A stretch of DNA of 64,000 nucleotides from Macrothele yani (taxonomy: Eukaryota; Arthropoda; Arachnida; Araneae; Macrothelidae): contig CM076991.1 in the NCBI GenBank assembly GCA_039090855.1, positions 73,907,349 to 73,971,348 on the forward strand, written 5' to 3'. The translations under genes and the position numbers were made by a program. The notes under the pieces were generated by a model. The model saw only the letters and a list, made by a program, of their open reading frames with translations, did not search any database and was not told where the DNA came from. Positions 28,291-40,599 of the stretch are shown here, one piece after another; within the stretch, counting starts at the first letter, position 1, and each line of letters begins with the position of its first letter.

Positions 28291-29334
28291 TAAACATAAA
28301 ACGGTACGTAATCAATCTCACCTAGTGTCTGACTTTGGAAGTATAGGAAGCAAAATTATTTCACATCCACCTTAAATAAATATTTTCACAGGAGAAATTG
28401 CGCAGACAGCAAAACATGAGCATAACGAAACCTTTAAGGGTGGAAAACGTTCAAATAAAGAAGAAAGTAGGTAGTTATGTAATCTTACCTTTCCAAATGA
28501 TTTGGGAACAGTGAATTACTAAAAAATATGTATTTTTTTTTTAATTCGACATAGCAGGCCATTAATGTGTCTAAGTAATGTGCTCCGAAATGCGTAACTT
28601 TACTGATGCAGAACATAACAGAATGCTAGATTATGGGAGAAAACTGATAAACTACACCACCAATGTTATTTATTAGTCATATCGCTTTCGCTTTCGTTAC
28701 CTGGATTAGTTAATCGCTTCCGTAAGGAAAAATAAAAAACAAATCAAGCGATTATGCAGAAAATTTATGTGTTTTAATTCTATAAGTCAGCACACCCATC
28801 AGCGGCTAATCGTTGTTGTTGTCCTCGGTAAAAGCGCCACCTGGTGAGCTTTCCGGCGTAAGTTCTTCCTCGTTTTGAAGGCAGAAACAGCAGTCTTCTT
28901 TCACGATCCCCGTAGGCTACGGTAGAACTATCCGGAAACATCCAATTTAGTCGAACATGAGTCCAAGAGATCAATGGCGACGGAAGCGCCCGGGCCCGGT
29001 GAATAATTTCAGCCAAGTTTTTATTATTATTATTATTATTTTATTTGACATATGTGCGATTGTTAGGATGTACCTTAGGAAGTTCCTCTACAGGTAAGTG
29101 CTTGGGTGGTCCTAATTTCCAACAAAGCTCCTTACGCATTGTTTTTCTTCTGTTTGTTCCGGGAAGCGGGAAGGTAGAGGGTGCACCACGATTCGAAATT
29201 TCGGGCCCGGTCAACGAACTTTACTTTCCGCCGCCCCTGCAAGAGATGTAATCAGTATTCATCGTAGAAAATCAACTGTAAATAATCGTAAATTGTTGTT
29301 TCGTATAAAATAATGAAATCGAATCAGCGTTGGA
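28291..29334. other. no gene recognised; microsatellite and GC-rich patches
   Basis: Mostly AT-rich. A GC-richer stretch at 28,780-29,020 has a 78-codon minus-strand open frame without recognisable motifs and is followed by (ATT)n at about 29,022-29,042. GGGCCCGG occurs near both 28,990 and 29,200, and CCGCCCCTG at about 29,231-29,239 resembles a hAT end, but no matching end or duplication was found. Confidence 0.4.
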
Positions 29335-29343
29335 AGCATAGGC

Positions 29344-29410
29344 AGCGACTGCTTATAGCCGACTGAGTTGCTCACGGTGCTCGTTAAACCTCCAATAATT
29401 AAAAAAAAAA
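29344..29410 (+). mobile_element. SINE-A, 5'-truncated tail
   Basis: Only the last part of the SINE-A body (GACTGCTTATAGCC to CTCCAAT) and an A tail remain. AGCATAGGC on both sides (29,335-29,343 and 29,410-29,418) marks the insertion, so truncation happened at insertion rather than by later deletion. Confidence 0.88.
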
Positions 29411-29418
29411 GCATAGGC

Positions 29419-31387
29419 GTACTGATAACCCCCGCAGTACGAGGGGGGGGGGGGCATTTTTGATTTTTTTTTCTGAATTATTACTTGCGTTTTCCAATCC
29501 CAGGGTAGTTTAAATGTAAAAATAATGTGAATAAAAAATTCTTGTAAAAGACGCAAAACTTTTTTTTTAATTTTAACACCCCTGGAGCACTTTAGGTTAA
29601 GAATTTGCACTGATGCACGTCTTGGGTGCTTTCGAGCCCCCCCCCCCCCCGATACGAATTTAAAAAAAAATGGGTTCATTTACTCCTATAGTGTCCAATC
29701 TGTTCGTATACATGGTATGGTCAAAAGTAAAATTACTATAATTTGACTTCCCTGGATTTTCCTGTGGAACCACAGCAGTTCTCATTTTCAATTTGGGCCG
29801 AAATGGGACTCAAACGCTGAATGAATTAAAAGAAAACATCCGCAGTAAATTTCGCAAGGTAACGCTGTCTAACATTCAGGGCCTGATTATTCAGGGCTCC
29901 CTAACATTTAATTTTCCCTAAATTCAAGTATTTGTGTTAAACATATAGTGCATTTAATGTAAAACACATTAATAAAAAGGTGAAAGAACTGAAAAAAAGG
30001 CGTTTTTCTCTCAAAGAACTTTGTACAGAAAACATTAAATAATGCTTTTCTCTCAAAGTCTTAGAACACTGTATTAAGTGTTTGAGCAATTTATTGGTAC
30101 AACAGATAACTAAAAAGCTCAATTTGGTCGTAACTTCTTTATGATATTACAGGAATATGGGAGCTCAAAGTTACCAGACTCAATCAAAAAGTAATAAATT
30201 TCTATAAAAATGTTTCACTGCATCATTTGACGCTTATGTTGGCTGGTTTCTAAACACTGAAACTGAACAGTGACGTATCATTTACACGGAAGTACTGATT
30301 TATTTAAACACCCTTCGTACGGTTGAGCTTCCCTATTCCAGTAATAAGTTACCAAAAAATTGTCTGCTTTAAAAATTAGCTGAACTGTACACTTTTACTC
30401 CTGTGAGGCATTTTCATCAAATCGTTCTTTCCTCCAGATACAGAGCTTCTAGTGACATCCCCCGTAGACTTTACCCAGGTTTATGCGCTTTTTAAGATAT
30501 TTTCTATTATTGTTTCAGTAACCAAAAAATAATGGCGATCAAAGTGTTAAATTATTTTTTATGACAGCTCAATAAATTCTTCGCGAACAAACTTCAAACT
30601 ATCACTGGACACCTTAAAAATAATAAGAGATGAACTTTCAGTTTAATTAAGAATAAGTGACAAATGAAGACAAATTTCCCCTTAGATTTTAAAAAACTGA
30701 ACAAGAAAATAGGGTTGCTAAGAAATAGTGCGAAAACAAAAATATTACCTTGCCAGAAGAAATCCGTTCACTTATTGATGTAAAATATGTTTTGCCAGTG
30801 ATGCAGTTCTAAATAAAAAAAAGTGCCTCAGCGGTGAACGGACCAGGAAAAGTTACCCTCAAAATTTTCTAAATCTGATTCATTGTTTTCATTATTTATT
30901 ATTTTTTAAATTTCATTACAAATTAACAATATCAATTTATATTAAAACTGCGTAATCTGGGCAATTTTAAAGAACAGGAAGAATGTAACGTGAGAGACAT
31001 GTGCTAAGATTATAGTTTTTTTTATTTAAATACGGCTCTGTGTCGTTGTATACGATTTTAAATATTTGAGAATATTTGTGAACCAACAGAGCAATATCAA
31101 TTCAATATGACAAATGCGCCGTTTTTACTAAGATTATGTGGTACAAGCGCAAGATTTTTGTGTTGCCCGTAAGGTAATTATATTCTTGAGGACAGTCCTC
31201 GAATTTAGTTTACTGTCCCCAAAAACGCCTGATGCCTTTGGGGACGTAAATTGTCATCAAATTTTGATGTTTGTCCTCAAGTGTCCTCGAATTTACACTT
31301 CCTCATTAGCTCGTTAGATTTCTAATGAAAAAAATTCTTAAAAGTAGTTTTTGTTGTACTAGTCTTCCTACATGCTTCTTCTGAAAA
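29419..31387. other. AT-rich intergenic DNA, no gene recognised
   Basis: Contains a G12 run at about 29,443-29,454 and a C13 run at about 29,638-29,650, with T- and A-runs between them. Repeated GTCCTCGAATTTA motifs occur at about 31,194 and 31,281. No coding motif on either strand. Confidence 0.4.
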
Positions 31388-31396
31388 CAAATTTTG

Positions 31397-31624
31397 CCTA
31401 TTTTTGTTTTTCTTCTTTCCGAGTTTAACGACCACTGCGAGCAACTCAGAGGACTATAAGTAGTCGCCGGTCTCTAATTTAAAGACACTCGTTCTAGGGA
31501 AGGGAGAGAGCAAGTGCTGTAAGACAAACACACCACACATGCCTCATTCGGGACTCGAACCCGTGCCAACTTGTACGAATCATCGTCAGTGACCAGCACT
31601 AAGACACTGCACCACTGGCACAGT
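31397..31624 (-). mobile_element. SINE-A, old diverged copy
   Basis: The body order is intact (GTTTAACGACCAC, GAAGGGAGAGAG, CTCGAACCC B-box region) but many substitutions are present. CAAATTTTG flanks it at 31,388-31,396 and 31,625-31,633. An older insertion than the copies near 1.4, 26 and 49 kb. Confidence 0.82.
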
Positions 31625-31633
31625 CAAATTTTG

Positions 31634-32260
31634 ATTGCACCTGTTTTGAGTTCCTCGAAGAACTTTGGCAAAATGAAAAATTCGCCATGCAATTACTTTA
31701 GTGTGCAGCTTGATTTTAATTCGGCACATATACCTAAGGTAAAGCATTTTACTTTTGCTAATATGCTCTCATCATCATAGTTCTACTTTGTCAATAAAAA
31801 TTACCAACATTCTATAAGATATATCCTTTTAAGACACAAATTTTCATATGCAAATCACACTTATTGAGAGCAATGCAGTTTTGTGACAAAAAGATTTGCA
31901 TATTTATATTGGATACGTATGTGTCCCCAAATGAACTGCTGATTTAAGGACGCCACGCCCTTTTGTCTTCAAATCAGTGTCCCAATATCTGGTCACCTTA
32001 CCCTATGGAGGCAGAGAATGAGCTCAAGGACTTACTTTTATTGTAACCGATATCAGTGGCGAATTGTATAATATCAATGTCCATCAGTACCGTTTTCTTT
32101 CCGAGCACTGCAATCTTAACCCCACCAAGTAGCCATCTCCCGCAAATTTATTTTGACTGCGGTCTGGACAAAGGAGTTCACATTCTCTTTGTGATAGAAT
32201 CTTATGATTTGTGAGACACCATACTGCGTGATCCAACTGTGTAGATCAATCTGCACAGTA
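31634..32260. other. no gene recognised
   Basis: AT-rich DNA without recognisable coding or repeat structure, apart from a weak CCCAATATCTGGTCACCTTA stretch near 31,980. Confidence 0.35.
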
Positions 32261-32469
32261 TTTTTTGTTTGTTTATTTTTGGGTTTAACAACTACCATGG
32301 GCAACTCGTATACCTATAAGCAGCCGCCCGTCCCAAAGTTCGGGTCACTTATTCCAGGGAAGAGACAGATCCAGCACCTTTGGCTATGCACTCCACCCAT
32401 GACTCATCCGGGGTTGAGACTCAGTTCGAAAAAATGGTCAGACTTCAGACCACTGTTCCACCACTGCCA
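32261..32469 (-). mobile_element. SINE-A, old diverged copy
   Basis: Recognised by GTTTAACAACTACCATGGGC, CTATAAGCAGCCGCCCGTCC and TTCCAGGGAAG in the correct order and orientation. The tRNA-like head is badly eroded. No target duplication was found. Confidence 0.75.
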
Positions 32470-32699
32470 TTTCTGTAGTGTGAACATTCGGCTAAGATAC
32501 GAGTACGTTTGCGTATAGGACACAGTTTTCCCTATTTTTAAATACATGATTATTTTAAAAGTTCCTTTGCCGAGATTATCTTGCCGTGTAACCGCGAAAA
32601 GTGACTTAATGGCGCTATGCCTAGAAAAAAAGTGCCTTAGCGCCGATAAGGTGCACTAAGCCCCTTCTACACCACTGTCTTTTGCCTACAATGGTTCTC
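32470..32699. other. possible DNA-transposon end
   Basis: GGTGCACTAAGCCCCTTCTACACCACTG-type sequence ends near 32,681 and reads on the minus strand as CAGTGGTGTAGAAGG, a hAT-like terminus pointing left. No partner end was identified. Confidence 0.25.
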
Positions 32700-34730
32700 T
32701 GAATAGATTCTTTTGCGACGTTGACGAGGTCTAAATCACAAGTTATAGCTTATTATTTACGTGTAAAGTAGCCAAATCATTTAGTTGTTGATGCCCTATC
32801 GTTGACCTCAAAAATGTTCTCAAGCGCCGAAGAGCCGAAAAAGATCGTTCTACGGAACATGTGGATACGGGAACAGTTAGAATAAGTTTTACAAACTTCA
32901 CTTATTCCGAAAGCAAAAGACGGAGAGGAGGGCGGTCATCACTGCTCAAGAGTTTACAACATCTCTGGTAGTGTGCATTGAAATCTTTTCTGTCTTGAAC
33001 ACGTCTAAAAACATATCCCGATGCAGAATCAGTTTATCTTCATCGAAATCAGATCTATAAAAGGCTATAATGTCCTTACTGCTATTTTTAACAGTAGCAA
33101 ATGGCTCCGTCTTGGCGAGATGATTTATCACTTGTTTTTGAAACCTGTTCTGCAACGAATTTACAGTAATGCCAATAGTTTCGAAGAACAGCTTCCTGTA
33201 TTTTTCTTGGGGAGAGTGGAAAACTTGGGGTTCACTTCAATCATCAATGCGTCGTGGTAACTTTGGCTCATCTATGTCTAGTTCTTTTGCCTTTTGTATT
33301 GAATCGTCCCCTAGCGAATCAAACCCACTCTCTCTTTGAGCTATAAGAGAACTCGTCAGTCTCTATACTTGACTTTGCTTCCTGAAGGTGGAGAGACGTT
33401 TTCTGAATTGCTGAATTAAATTATTAAATTCTCTGAAAAATGACAGTTACCATTTCAAGTTGAAAAAATAATTGAAATTCTTGCAATTTGTGGAGACAGC
33501 CGCTCGCATTTGCTCCCACTTCATTTCTTTCTGTTGAAAGATCTCCCAGAAAAAGTAATACGGTGTCATAATTTGCTTCAAGGGGTTTCAGCGAATTTAC
33601 TCGTCGATACCACCTTGTGGAGCAAAAAGGCCTCAGAGACGTCTTACTTGCATCTTGAAGTGGCTTGAATATTGCAAGTCGTTTAGGCGAATTTCCGATA
33701 AAAGATACGAGTTCACGCACAAGAGCTAGAAAATCTCGAATACAATCGATGTTCTTCATGGCATCTTATACAGCTAAATTTAACATGTGGGCTACGCGTG
33801 TACAAATTAGCTGCTCCATCGTAACATTGCCCACAACAGTTCCGTATATCAAGAACAAATCGCGCTATAATATATTCTGAATAACATAAAATAGATCATC
33901 TGCGGTCGTGTTTGGTGTTTCTTAAAATCCAAAGAAAAGTTATTTCACTTTTAACCTGGTGTTCACTATACGAAAAGAAATGGATACCTGTTCTTTAGTT
34001 GAAATATCACAAGTTTTGTGGATGAGCAAAAAATAAATGGCATCATTTTTTATCTCTAGCAGCAGCTTTTTTGGGGCATGATTCGACATAAGGCAAAGAA
34101 TTTCAGTGGTGATGTGCGATATCCATTTAAATTTAGCACAAGATTCGAACTTGCGTCATCATGACCACGAATTTCTAAACCTTGCTGAGCCAGAAATTTC
34201 AGAGATGAAATAATTTTCATGAGCGCCTGCCTTGCTTCTTTCATTTCGTTTAGCTTACTGCTTGACAGGGACACCGCAATACTTACTCTTATTTTCACGG
34301 AAGAGCACAATAAAGCTGCTGTTCTATGTAGTGAACTTTTCTCCTGAATCTTGAACCGTTCGATTGCTTTTTGCCAAGCGGAAAATCCACCAGTAACGAA
34401 GGCGCGAAATACATTTTGATCTTTTGCTGACACTGGAAGACTCGCCTTTTGTTCAACAGCGAGCGTACAAACAGAGCAAAACACCCTGTCTACGTCTGAA
34501 TTTTAAGCAATCCATGCATATATAACCTTCCACTGTTGTTGAAAACATTTTCCATTTGTTTTCCGCTGAGCAAAGAATTAGGTAATGTACTCGTGGTTGG
34601 GCAAGTTGTGCTTGTAATATTACTCCTACCTCCATTACTTTCGGCAAAAACAGGCGTATTACATTTGTGTAACTTTATAACAAATTTCTCCATTTTCAAC
34701 ACTTTTAAAAATGGGGAAAGGGAAATCACA
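32700..34730 (-). pseudogene. hAT transposase, ZMYM1-like, decayed (hAT-4)
   Basis: Minus-strand pieces in order are: a zinc-finger remnant near 34.5 kb, ERFKIQEKSSLHRTAAL, SLKFLAQQGLEIRGHDDA, a CTRVAHMLNLAV-type segment near 33.8 kb, FCSTRWYRRV near 33.6 kb, and the C-terminal dimerisation motif VERSFSALRRLRTFLRST at about 32,800-32,860. Stops and frameshifts separate every piece. The order and motifs match the transposases of hAT-3 and hAT-5, but the copy is independent. Terminal repeats were not found. Confidence 0.8.
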
Positions 34731-35556
34731 GGGCTTCGATTGAATGTCTAGAGCTCCTAGTCAAGAACGTAACAACGGAAAGCATTGAACAATGCTAAAT
34801 GTTCATCAAAACGACTTTACTCTTTCAGATCCCCCGTCCCATACACTCTCTCCCCTAATGAAACGCCGCATTAGTAACAGTTGTCCTTCCACCTAAGTAC
34901 CTCTCCTCCTCCCCCACAACCTTCGAAGAAAGATGTGCTGTATAAGTCTGCCCTGACCGGGCTGCCTTTGAACAAGCCCGAACCCGGCCGGACAGTGCGG
35001 CTCGGTTCCGACTTGGAGCCACTAATCAAACCCCTATTCGAGACGAAATGGGAGGTCCGCAGTAGACTGTCCTTTCATCCCACAGACTTACTGACACGAC
35101 AACGTTAATCCGGAGCCCCATCCCAAAACTAGTAACAGGCTGTTTCTAGTTTGTCCCTCTCGGTCACCTTCGCTAATGGTTTCTTGAGGCGATTAGTGAG
35201 AGACTTAGCCACCTAAAATCGTTTTCACGTCATTTCTAGTTTCCGACCATCAGCGGGGTGAAAGAAATGAAGCAATATTTTTTTCCTACTGGCAGCCCAA
35301 ACATGACATTTTGCTACTCCTTTGTTCACAGTCAGCTCCCCCAATGTTTTCCATTAACAAGAAAAAAAAATTATAATATATAATATAAAATAAATAAATA
35401 AAAAAAAGCAGAAAAAACTTAATTTTCAATGGGTGCCTCGCACCCATTGAAAACATTCATTGGGTACGCAGGCCCCGGAGCACCCACACAGTCGGCACCC
35501 CTGATTCCAGCCATAGAAATAGTTCCATATACATGTATATTAATTAACAAGCGAAT
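34731..35556. other. no gene recognised
   Basis: Includes a GC-rich block (34,930-35,110), an A/T-rich stretch (35,365-35,410), the inverted repeat TTTTCAATGGGTGC / GCACCCATTGAAAA (about 35,423-35,453) and a hAT-like end GTCGGCACCCCTG near 35,491-35,503. No coding motif. Confidence 0.35.
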
Positions 35557-35644
35557 GGCAGCCCCGGTGACTGAGTGGGCTAAGCGATGGCTTTTGATCG
35601 TCCGTCCGAAAGGGGTCCGGGTTCGAATCCCAGTGAGGCACGGA
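35557..35644 (+). mobile_element. SINE-A, 5' half (tRNA-like head), split by hAT-5
   Basis: The head with A and B boxes runs up to CCCAGTGAGGCACGGA and stops where hAT-5 begins. The body and A tail continue at 43,707-43,842, starting with GGCATGGATGTTG. Together they make one normal SINE-A, so hAT-5 jumped into an existing SINE. Confidence 0.9.
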
Positions 35645-36131
35645 CAGGGGCGGATTTAAGGGGTCGCGCACGTCGCAACCACGAAGGGCCCCCAATACAC
35701 AGTGAAAAGAGAAGTAAAGCAGGGAAGAAAAACAAGGAAAAAAGAGGGGGAAAGTTAAGCCGATGAATATAATATTTTGCTGATTCATAGAAAAGCAATC
35801 GTGGTTCAAACTTTATATAATACCAGTCTGTCCTCTACTTAAGAAATGTAAAGTTGGCTATCCTGCTTGACAGGCGGGTAAAATTTGGCTAACTGTAGAG
35901 TAATTTCATTTGTGCGTGGTGGCGACATTGACCACTGGTAACGTTGCAACATAATCTAAAATATCGTCTGTAATCTGTATTTCTGTGTTGCCGTTCGATC
36001 TCCACGTTGTGGTATTATATTTTTTTATAACCTGACTCATAATTTCGTTTTAATATTCTGATTATTAACACCAAACTGTGCCATTAAAATCGGCATCGTT
36101 ACAGCTGATGTTTCTGTTTCATTTACATACA

Positions 36132-37551
36132 CACTACTGGGCACCCAAAATGCAACACCAAGAAGGACACGAGATAGCAAAGCCAGATTTACTGGACACA
36201 TAACAACAGACACAAAGATGAAACGATTGAGCTTACAGGCCCGTGCGACTGGCGGAACATGCAGACATCAATAGATCGTGTGGCCCCCATGGCTGGCAAT
36301 AACGACCGCTATACGCTGCGGCATCGAACGAAAGAGGCTTTGGATGTGGGCTTGGGGTATGTTGGTCCACGCTGCTTCCACACATTCCCACAGTTCATCA
36401 GGCGTAGCCGCGGGTGGTGCTTGCCGGGCCACTCGGTTCGATGGGCGACACATCGGGAGAACAGGCGGGCCACGGCAGCAGTGACACCTGGTGGGCCGTG
36501 AAGAATTGTTGCACAATGCGTGCCACGTGCGGGCGCGCTTTGTCCTGTTGAAGCGTGGCCGCTGGCATATCCTGCAGGTAAGGGCATATCAGCTGTCGCG
36601 CTGGCATATCCGCTGTCGCGATAAGCCACTACAGGCTCCAAAACGTGGGAGATGTAGCGGTGGCTGTTCAGTGTACCGGCGATGCGTACCAGAGCGGTGC
36701 GGATGTCGTATCCAATTGCGCCCCAAATCGTAACGCCAGGCAACGGACCGGTATGGCGATGCATAATGCAGGCGTCATACAGTCTCTCGCCGCGGTGCCG
36801 CCACACACGGATCCGACCATCGTGGTTTTGCAGGCAGAAGCGGGATTCGTCGGAGAAGACAATGTCGTGCCATTCCGTAGTCCAGGTGTGGCGTTCAACG
36901 GCCCACTGCCGCCGCACTCGCCGTTGGTGTATCGTCAATGGTAATCGGAGCAATGGGTGCCGTGCGAGAAGTCCCCGCTCCTGCAGACGACGTCGAACGG
37001 TACGTGCCACAGGTTGTTGCGCAACACACCCTAATTCTGCGCTAACGTTCGAGATGTGGCGGTGCGAGCCGTCAATGTACGCCGCACAACATGCCGGTCC
37101 TCTCGTTCGGTGGTGTTCCGCGACTGCGGCAATCGCTCACGTCGGTCCGTCCGTTCCTCCTGCGCCCCACGAATCCATACTCGCCTCACTGTGGCTGGAT
37201 GTCGTCCCACATGGGTGCCGATGTCTCGGTACGATAAACCGCTGTCGCGATAAGCCACTATTCGTCCTCTGTCGAACTCCGAAACGTGCTGGAATGACTG
37301 CCGTATTCTGCGACGAGGCATCAGGAAGCTTCCCACGCTCAGGTCCGACAGCACAACACACTTCCACTATTTACACCCCGCCTTCTGTGCACCCTTCTTA
37401 TAGTGCTTCTCGGTGGCGTGCCGGGCGCACATGATTTGCATATGCCCTGCAATGCTTATCGTTTGCATTTCCTCTCGCGGGTGACGCATGCTGCGAATTT
37501 CAGATCAATCGGATGCTTCCTTCTTGGTGTTGCATTTTGGGTGGCCAGTTT
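36132..37551 (-). mobile_element. Tc1-A copy 2
   Basis: Terminal repeats CACCCAAAATGCAACACC (left) and its complement (right) match the end of the element at 786-812. Both outermost ends are degraded (CACTACTGGG versus the expected CACTGCCGGC; AGTTTA at the right). Inserted in the 5' part of hAT-5. Confidence 0.88.
36268..37354 (-). pseudogene. Tc1-family transposase (Tc1-A copy 2), frameshifted
   Basis: The N-terminal helix-turn-helix (FDRGRIVAYRDSGLSYRDI) reads from 37,354 to 37,031. The core reads from 37,010 with FSDESRFC (first Asp) and LPGVTIWGAIGYD. A patchwork insertion near 36,585-36,631 shifts the frame before QQDKARPH and SPIE. The C-terminus NIPQAHIQSLF...IY follows in a third frame. 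As in copy 1, the residue after the second catalytic Asp is Lys, so that substitution predates both copies. Inactive. Confidence 0.87.
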
Positions 37552-38678
37552 ATGTGACTGATTCTCCTGAAAATGAAGCCAGTGAAACGAAGTTATGAGT
37601 CAAGTTATGAAAAGCGGAAAAAAAAAAAAAGAGAAAGACGAAAGTCTTCAAAAGAAAAAGGATAGTTTATTAGTATTTCTACAGAAACCTGTGCACAGTT
37701 TTACCGGAGATGAGCGAATTGAGCAAAAGCCTCCGGGTTTTGTGCTTCAAAAGAAAATGTGCAACTGGAACCTATACAAGACCCACACGATTCAAGTTTA
37801 GACCACAACGATGGTAAGGTTAGTTTAATAAATTCAAATCTTGACTCCAGCTACTTAGATTCACGTAAGAAACCATCCCATTTGCCATTGAATGATTTTA
37901 ACTGTCAGCCCTCAGAACCAGATCAAATAATCAACCAAGAAATGAACCAAGAAATCAAGAGGAAGAGCGTAGGCCTACCTGTTCAATGAATTCATGCTGT
38001 CCTACTGATATAGCTTCATGGCCTTCTAACCCCACTTCTGATATGATAGATTACTTTATTAGAAACAAACCAGAAAATAAAGGAGAGCTAAAATATCTGA
38101 GAAAAGTATTTTCTGATTCTGGGAAAACGTATTTCAGGAACATAAATGAATGTCACTTTTATCGGTTGAAGACAAATGGAACAAAAGAAAAACGAAACCG
38201 GTTAATTTTTTCTGAAACTTGTAAGTCTGTGTGTAAACTTTGTGTGTAAACTTGTTTCTGACCATAAAAATGGCATAGAGTTCTTGTTGGTGAATTTTAT
38301 GATTGGTCCTGTACAGAAAAAGTTTTAAGAAATCATGAAATCTCGAAGTCTCACTTGACAGCCATGATTCTTTGGTTTCTTGACCATAAAATCTCACAAA
38401 GCGGAACATTTGAAAGATACTGCCTTGAAAAAGATTTCAGATCTGGGACTAGATATAAAAAACTGTAGAGACCAATGCTATGACAATGCCTTGAACATGT
38501 CAGACGTGTATGCTGGCCTACAAGCAAAAATAATTGAAAGAAGTCCCACAGCAATTTATGTGCCGTGCTCAAGCCATTCTTTGAATTTAGAAGACAATAA
38601 CACTGCCCAACACACATTTTGGTACCTTGAAAGTTAAACCCATTCTTGGATATATTTCGGACGCTGATTTCAAAAATG

Positions 38679-39070
38679 GCATCAGTTTTTCCCTATCTGC
38701 TCTATTTTTGGAGAAAGGGCATACCCACCCTATATGCTGATTCCACCGGTCATCCGCCAAACTTCGGGATCCTACATCACATGATCTGCTATTTTTGACA
38801 TGATTTTGACAAATATTGATGCTGTTAATATTACGTACTATTTAAACAAGCACATATTACAAAATCTTTCATATATTTGGAAATATTTGAGGCGCAGAGT
38901 CCACAACTTGCATCAGTTTTGCCCTATCAGCTCTAGTTTTGGAGATAGGGCATGCCCACCTTATATGCTGATTTCACCGGTCATCTGTCAAATTTCGGGA
39001 TCCTTCATCGCATGATCTGCTATTTTTGACATGATCTTGACAAATATTGATACTATATCCATACTATTGA
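38679..39070. repeat. diverged tandem duplication, unit about 234 bp
   Basis: GCATCAGTTTTTCCCTATC at about 38,679 and GCATCAGTTTTGCCCTATC at about 38,913 start two copies that continue through GGCATRCCCACC, ATGCTGATTYCACCGGTCAT and ATGATCTGCTATTTTTGACATGAT. A satellite-like unit attached to the minus-strand repeat-protein remnant. Confidence 0.82.
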
Positions 39071-40554
39071 AACGAGAACATATTACTAAATCTGTATATT
39101 TCAACACAAGAGCATATAAAATTATCAGCCATTTAACATACGAGAAACGTCTTTTATAGGACTTTCTAGAGTGAGATCTACGGGGACAGTCCCGCTGAAG
39201 GTTCCAGCAGTAATCTGCCATCATGTGGGTATCCCACCTACCCTGGTATCTGTCTTCCATAGTTTTTATGTCCTGGTGAAATTTTTCACCTTGCTCTTCG
39301 CTTAAATCACCAAGGTTTTCTGGAAAGCAATCTTGGTGGCTGTGTAAAAATAATGGACTTTGATGCTCATATTACAGCCGAGCTTATTAAAATTGAAGGG
39401 CATGTCCTCAACTAATTCAGAGCAGTTGTCTGCCTTATGTTTGCCAACAAAGTTTTTGACAACTATAACACACGAAGTCCAGGTACAAGACTCAATATTG
39501 TCCATTGAATCAATGAAATCTGGATCATTTATAAGATGCCTTATCTGGGGACCATCGAAAATTCCTGCTTTCAGTTATTCCGTGCTCAGTCCAGGGAATG
39601 TACGTGACAAATAGCCAAAGCACAAACCCAAACATTCTGGGTTCAACGTCTTTACATATTGTTTCATTAGGCCTAGCTTGATATGTAAAGATGGCAGGAT
39701 GATTTTGTCTCTGCTTACCAAAGGTTCCTTAATGACATTTTGTTCTCTAACTACCATATCTTTTCTGAGTGGCCACACTTTTCTTATCCAGTGGTCGTGT
39801 TTGGCTCTGCTGTTTCAAAGACATATAAAGCACGGATATTTTGTGTAGCCACTTTGCTGACCAAGGGGAAAGTTCACCCTCTTTAGGTATACACAAATCC
39901 TCATTGATGTTCTTGTTACTTCAGGTTTTCCGAGACTAGAGAGGTTGTATCGTACGTCTCTGTCATACTGGCTGAGTGACCAATTGGAATTGAACCAGAT
40001 CTGTTGCCATTGTGTAAAAGAACATATTTAAACTCCGCTTGGAGCTATCAATGAAAAGGCCCATTCATTTGGCATGTATGATGATAGACCCATTTTCCTG
40101 AGAAGGCCACTGACATAATTGCAGAACACTAGGTTGTTGTCTTAGAGAAAAAGGGCAGCAAATTATTTTCTCTGCTACGGTAAAACGTAATGTTGGTTCC
40201 AGATTGAAGCAAATTCTTTTCATTCAACTTGGAGGCCAGCAGTTCTGAAAACTCTTTTGAGAGGTTCAGATCCCTGATGAGGTCACTCAGTTCATGTTGG
40301 TTAAAAGGTTGAGCACTTGATGAAGTTCCTACGAAATCACTGTCACTTTCCCCACTGCTGTTATCTTGTATGTGATCAGACATGCTTGATTCCTCATCCT
40401 CTGGCAGCTCTGGTAGGTGGATAAAAGATGGAATGGGTACCTCATTTGAGTGTGGATGCGGTCGTCTTGCTGAATCGTGGTCAAGATATGTCCAATTGCT
40501 TCGATTGTTTTGATTGATGCCCTTGATATTGACAAGACAAAAATAAGTCATCAT
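38988..40554 (-). pseudogene. remnant of a widespread arthropod repeat-encoded protein, unnamed
   Basis: Minus-strand fragments in order are: PFNQHELSDLIRDLNLSKEF and FYRSRENNLLPFFSK (40.2-40.5 kb), WPLRKDMVVREQNVIKEPLV with LPSLHIKLGLMKQYVKTL (39.65-39.78 kb), CSELVEDMPFNFNKLGCNMS (39.38-39.44 kb) and a TMEDRYQGRWDTHMMADYCW-type C-terminal block (39.2-39.26 kb). I recognise the block pattern as a protein family seen in high copy in arthropod genomes, which I cannot assign to a transposon superfamily. Stops and frameshifts are frequent; it is dead. It is inserted in hAT-5 with a Tc1 fragment next to it. Confidence 0.6.
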
Positions 40555-40599
40555 GGTGGTTTTGGGGACAATTTAAGCGCCATTATCCCAATAGCACAA

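Noticed and set aside
28780..29016. 78-codon minus-strand ORF in a GC-richer patch
   Set aside because: No recognisable motif, no homologous copy in the window and no supporting signals; left as unassigned sequence.
36682..37434. 250-codon plus-strand ORF opposite the Tc1-A copy 2 transposase
   Set aside because: Antisense shadow of a GC-rich transposase gene; the real homology is on the minus strand.
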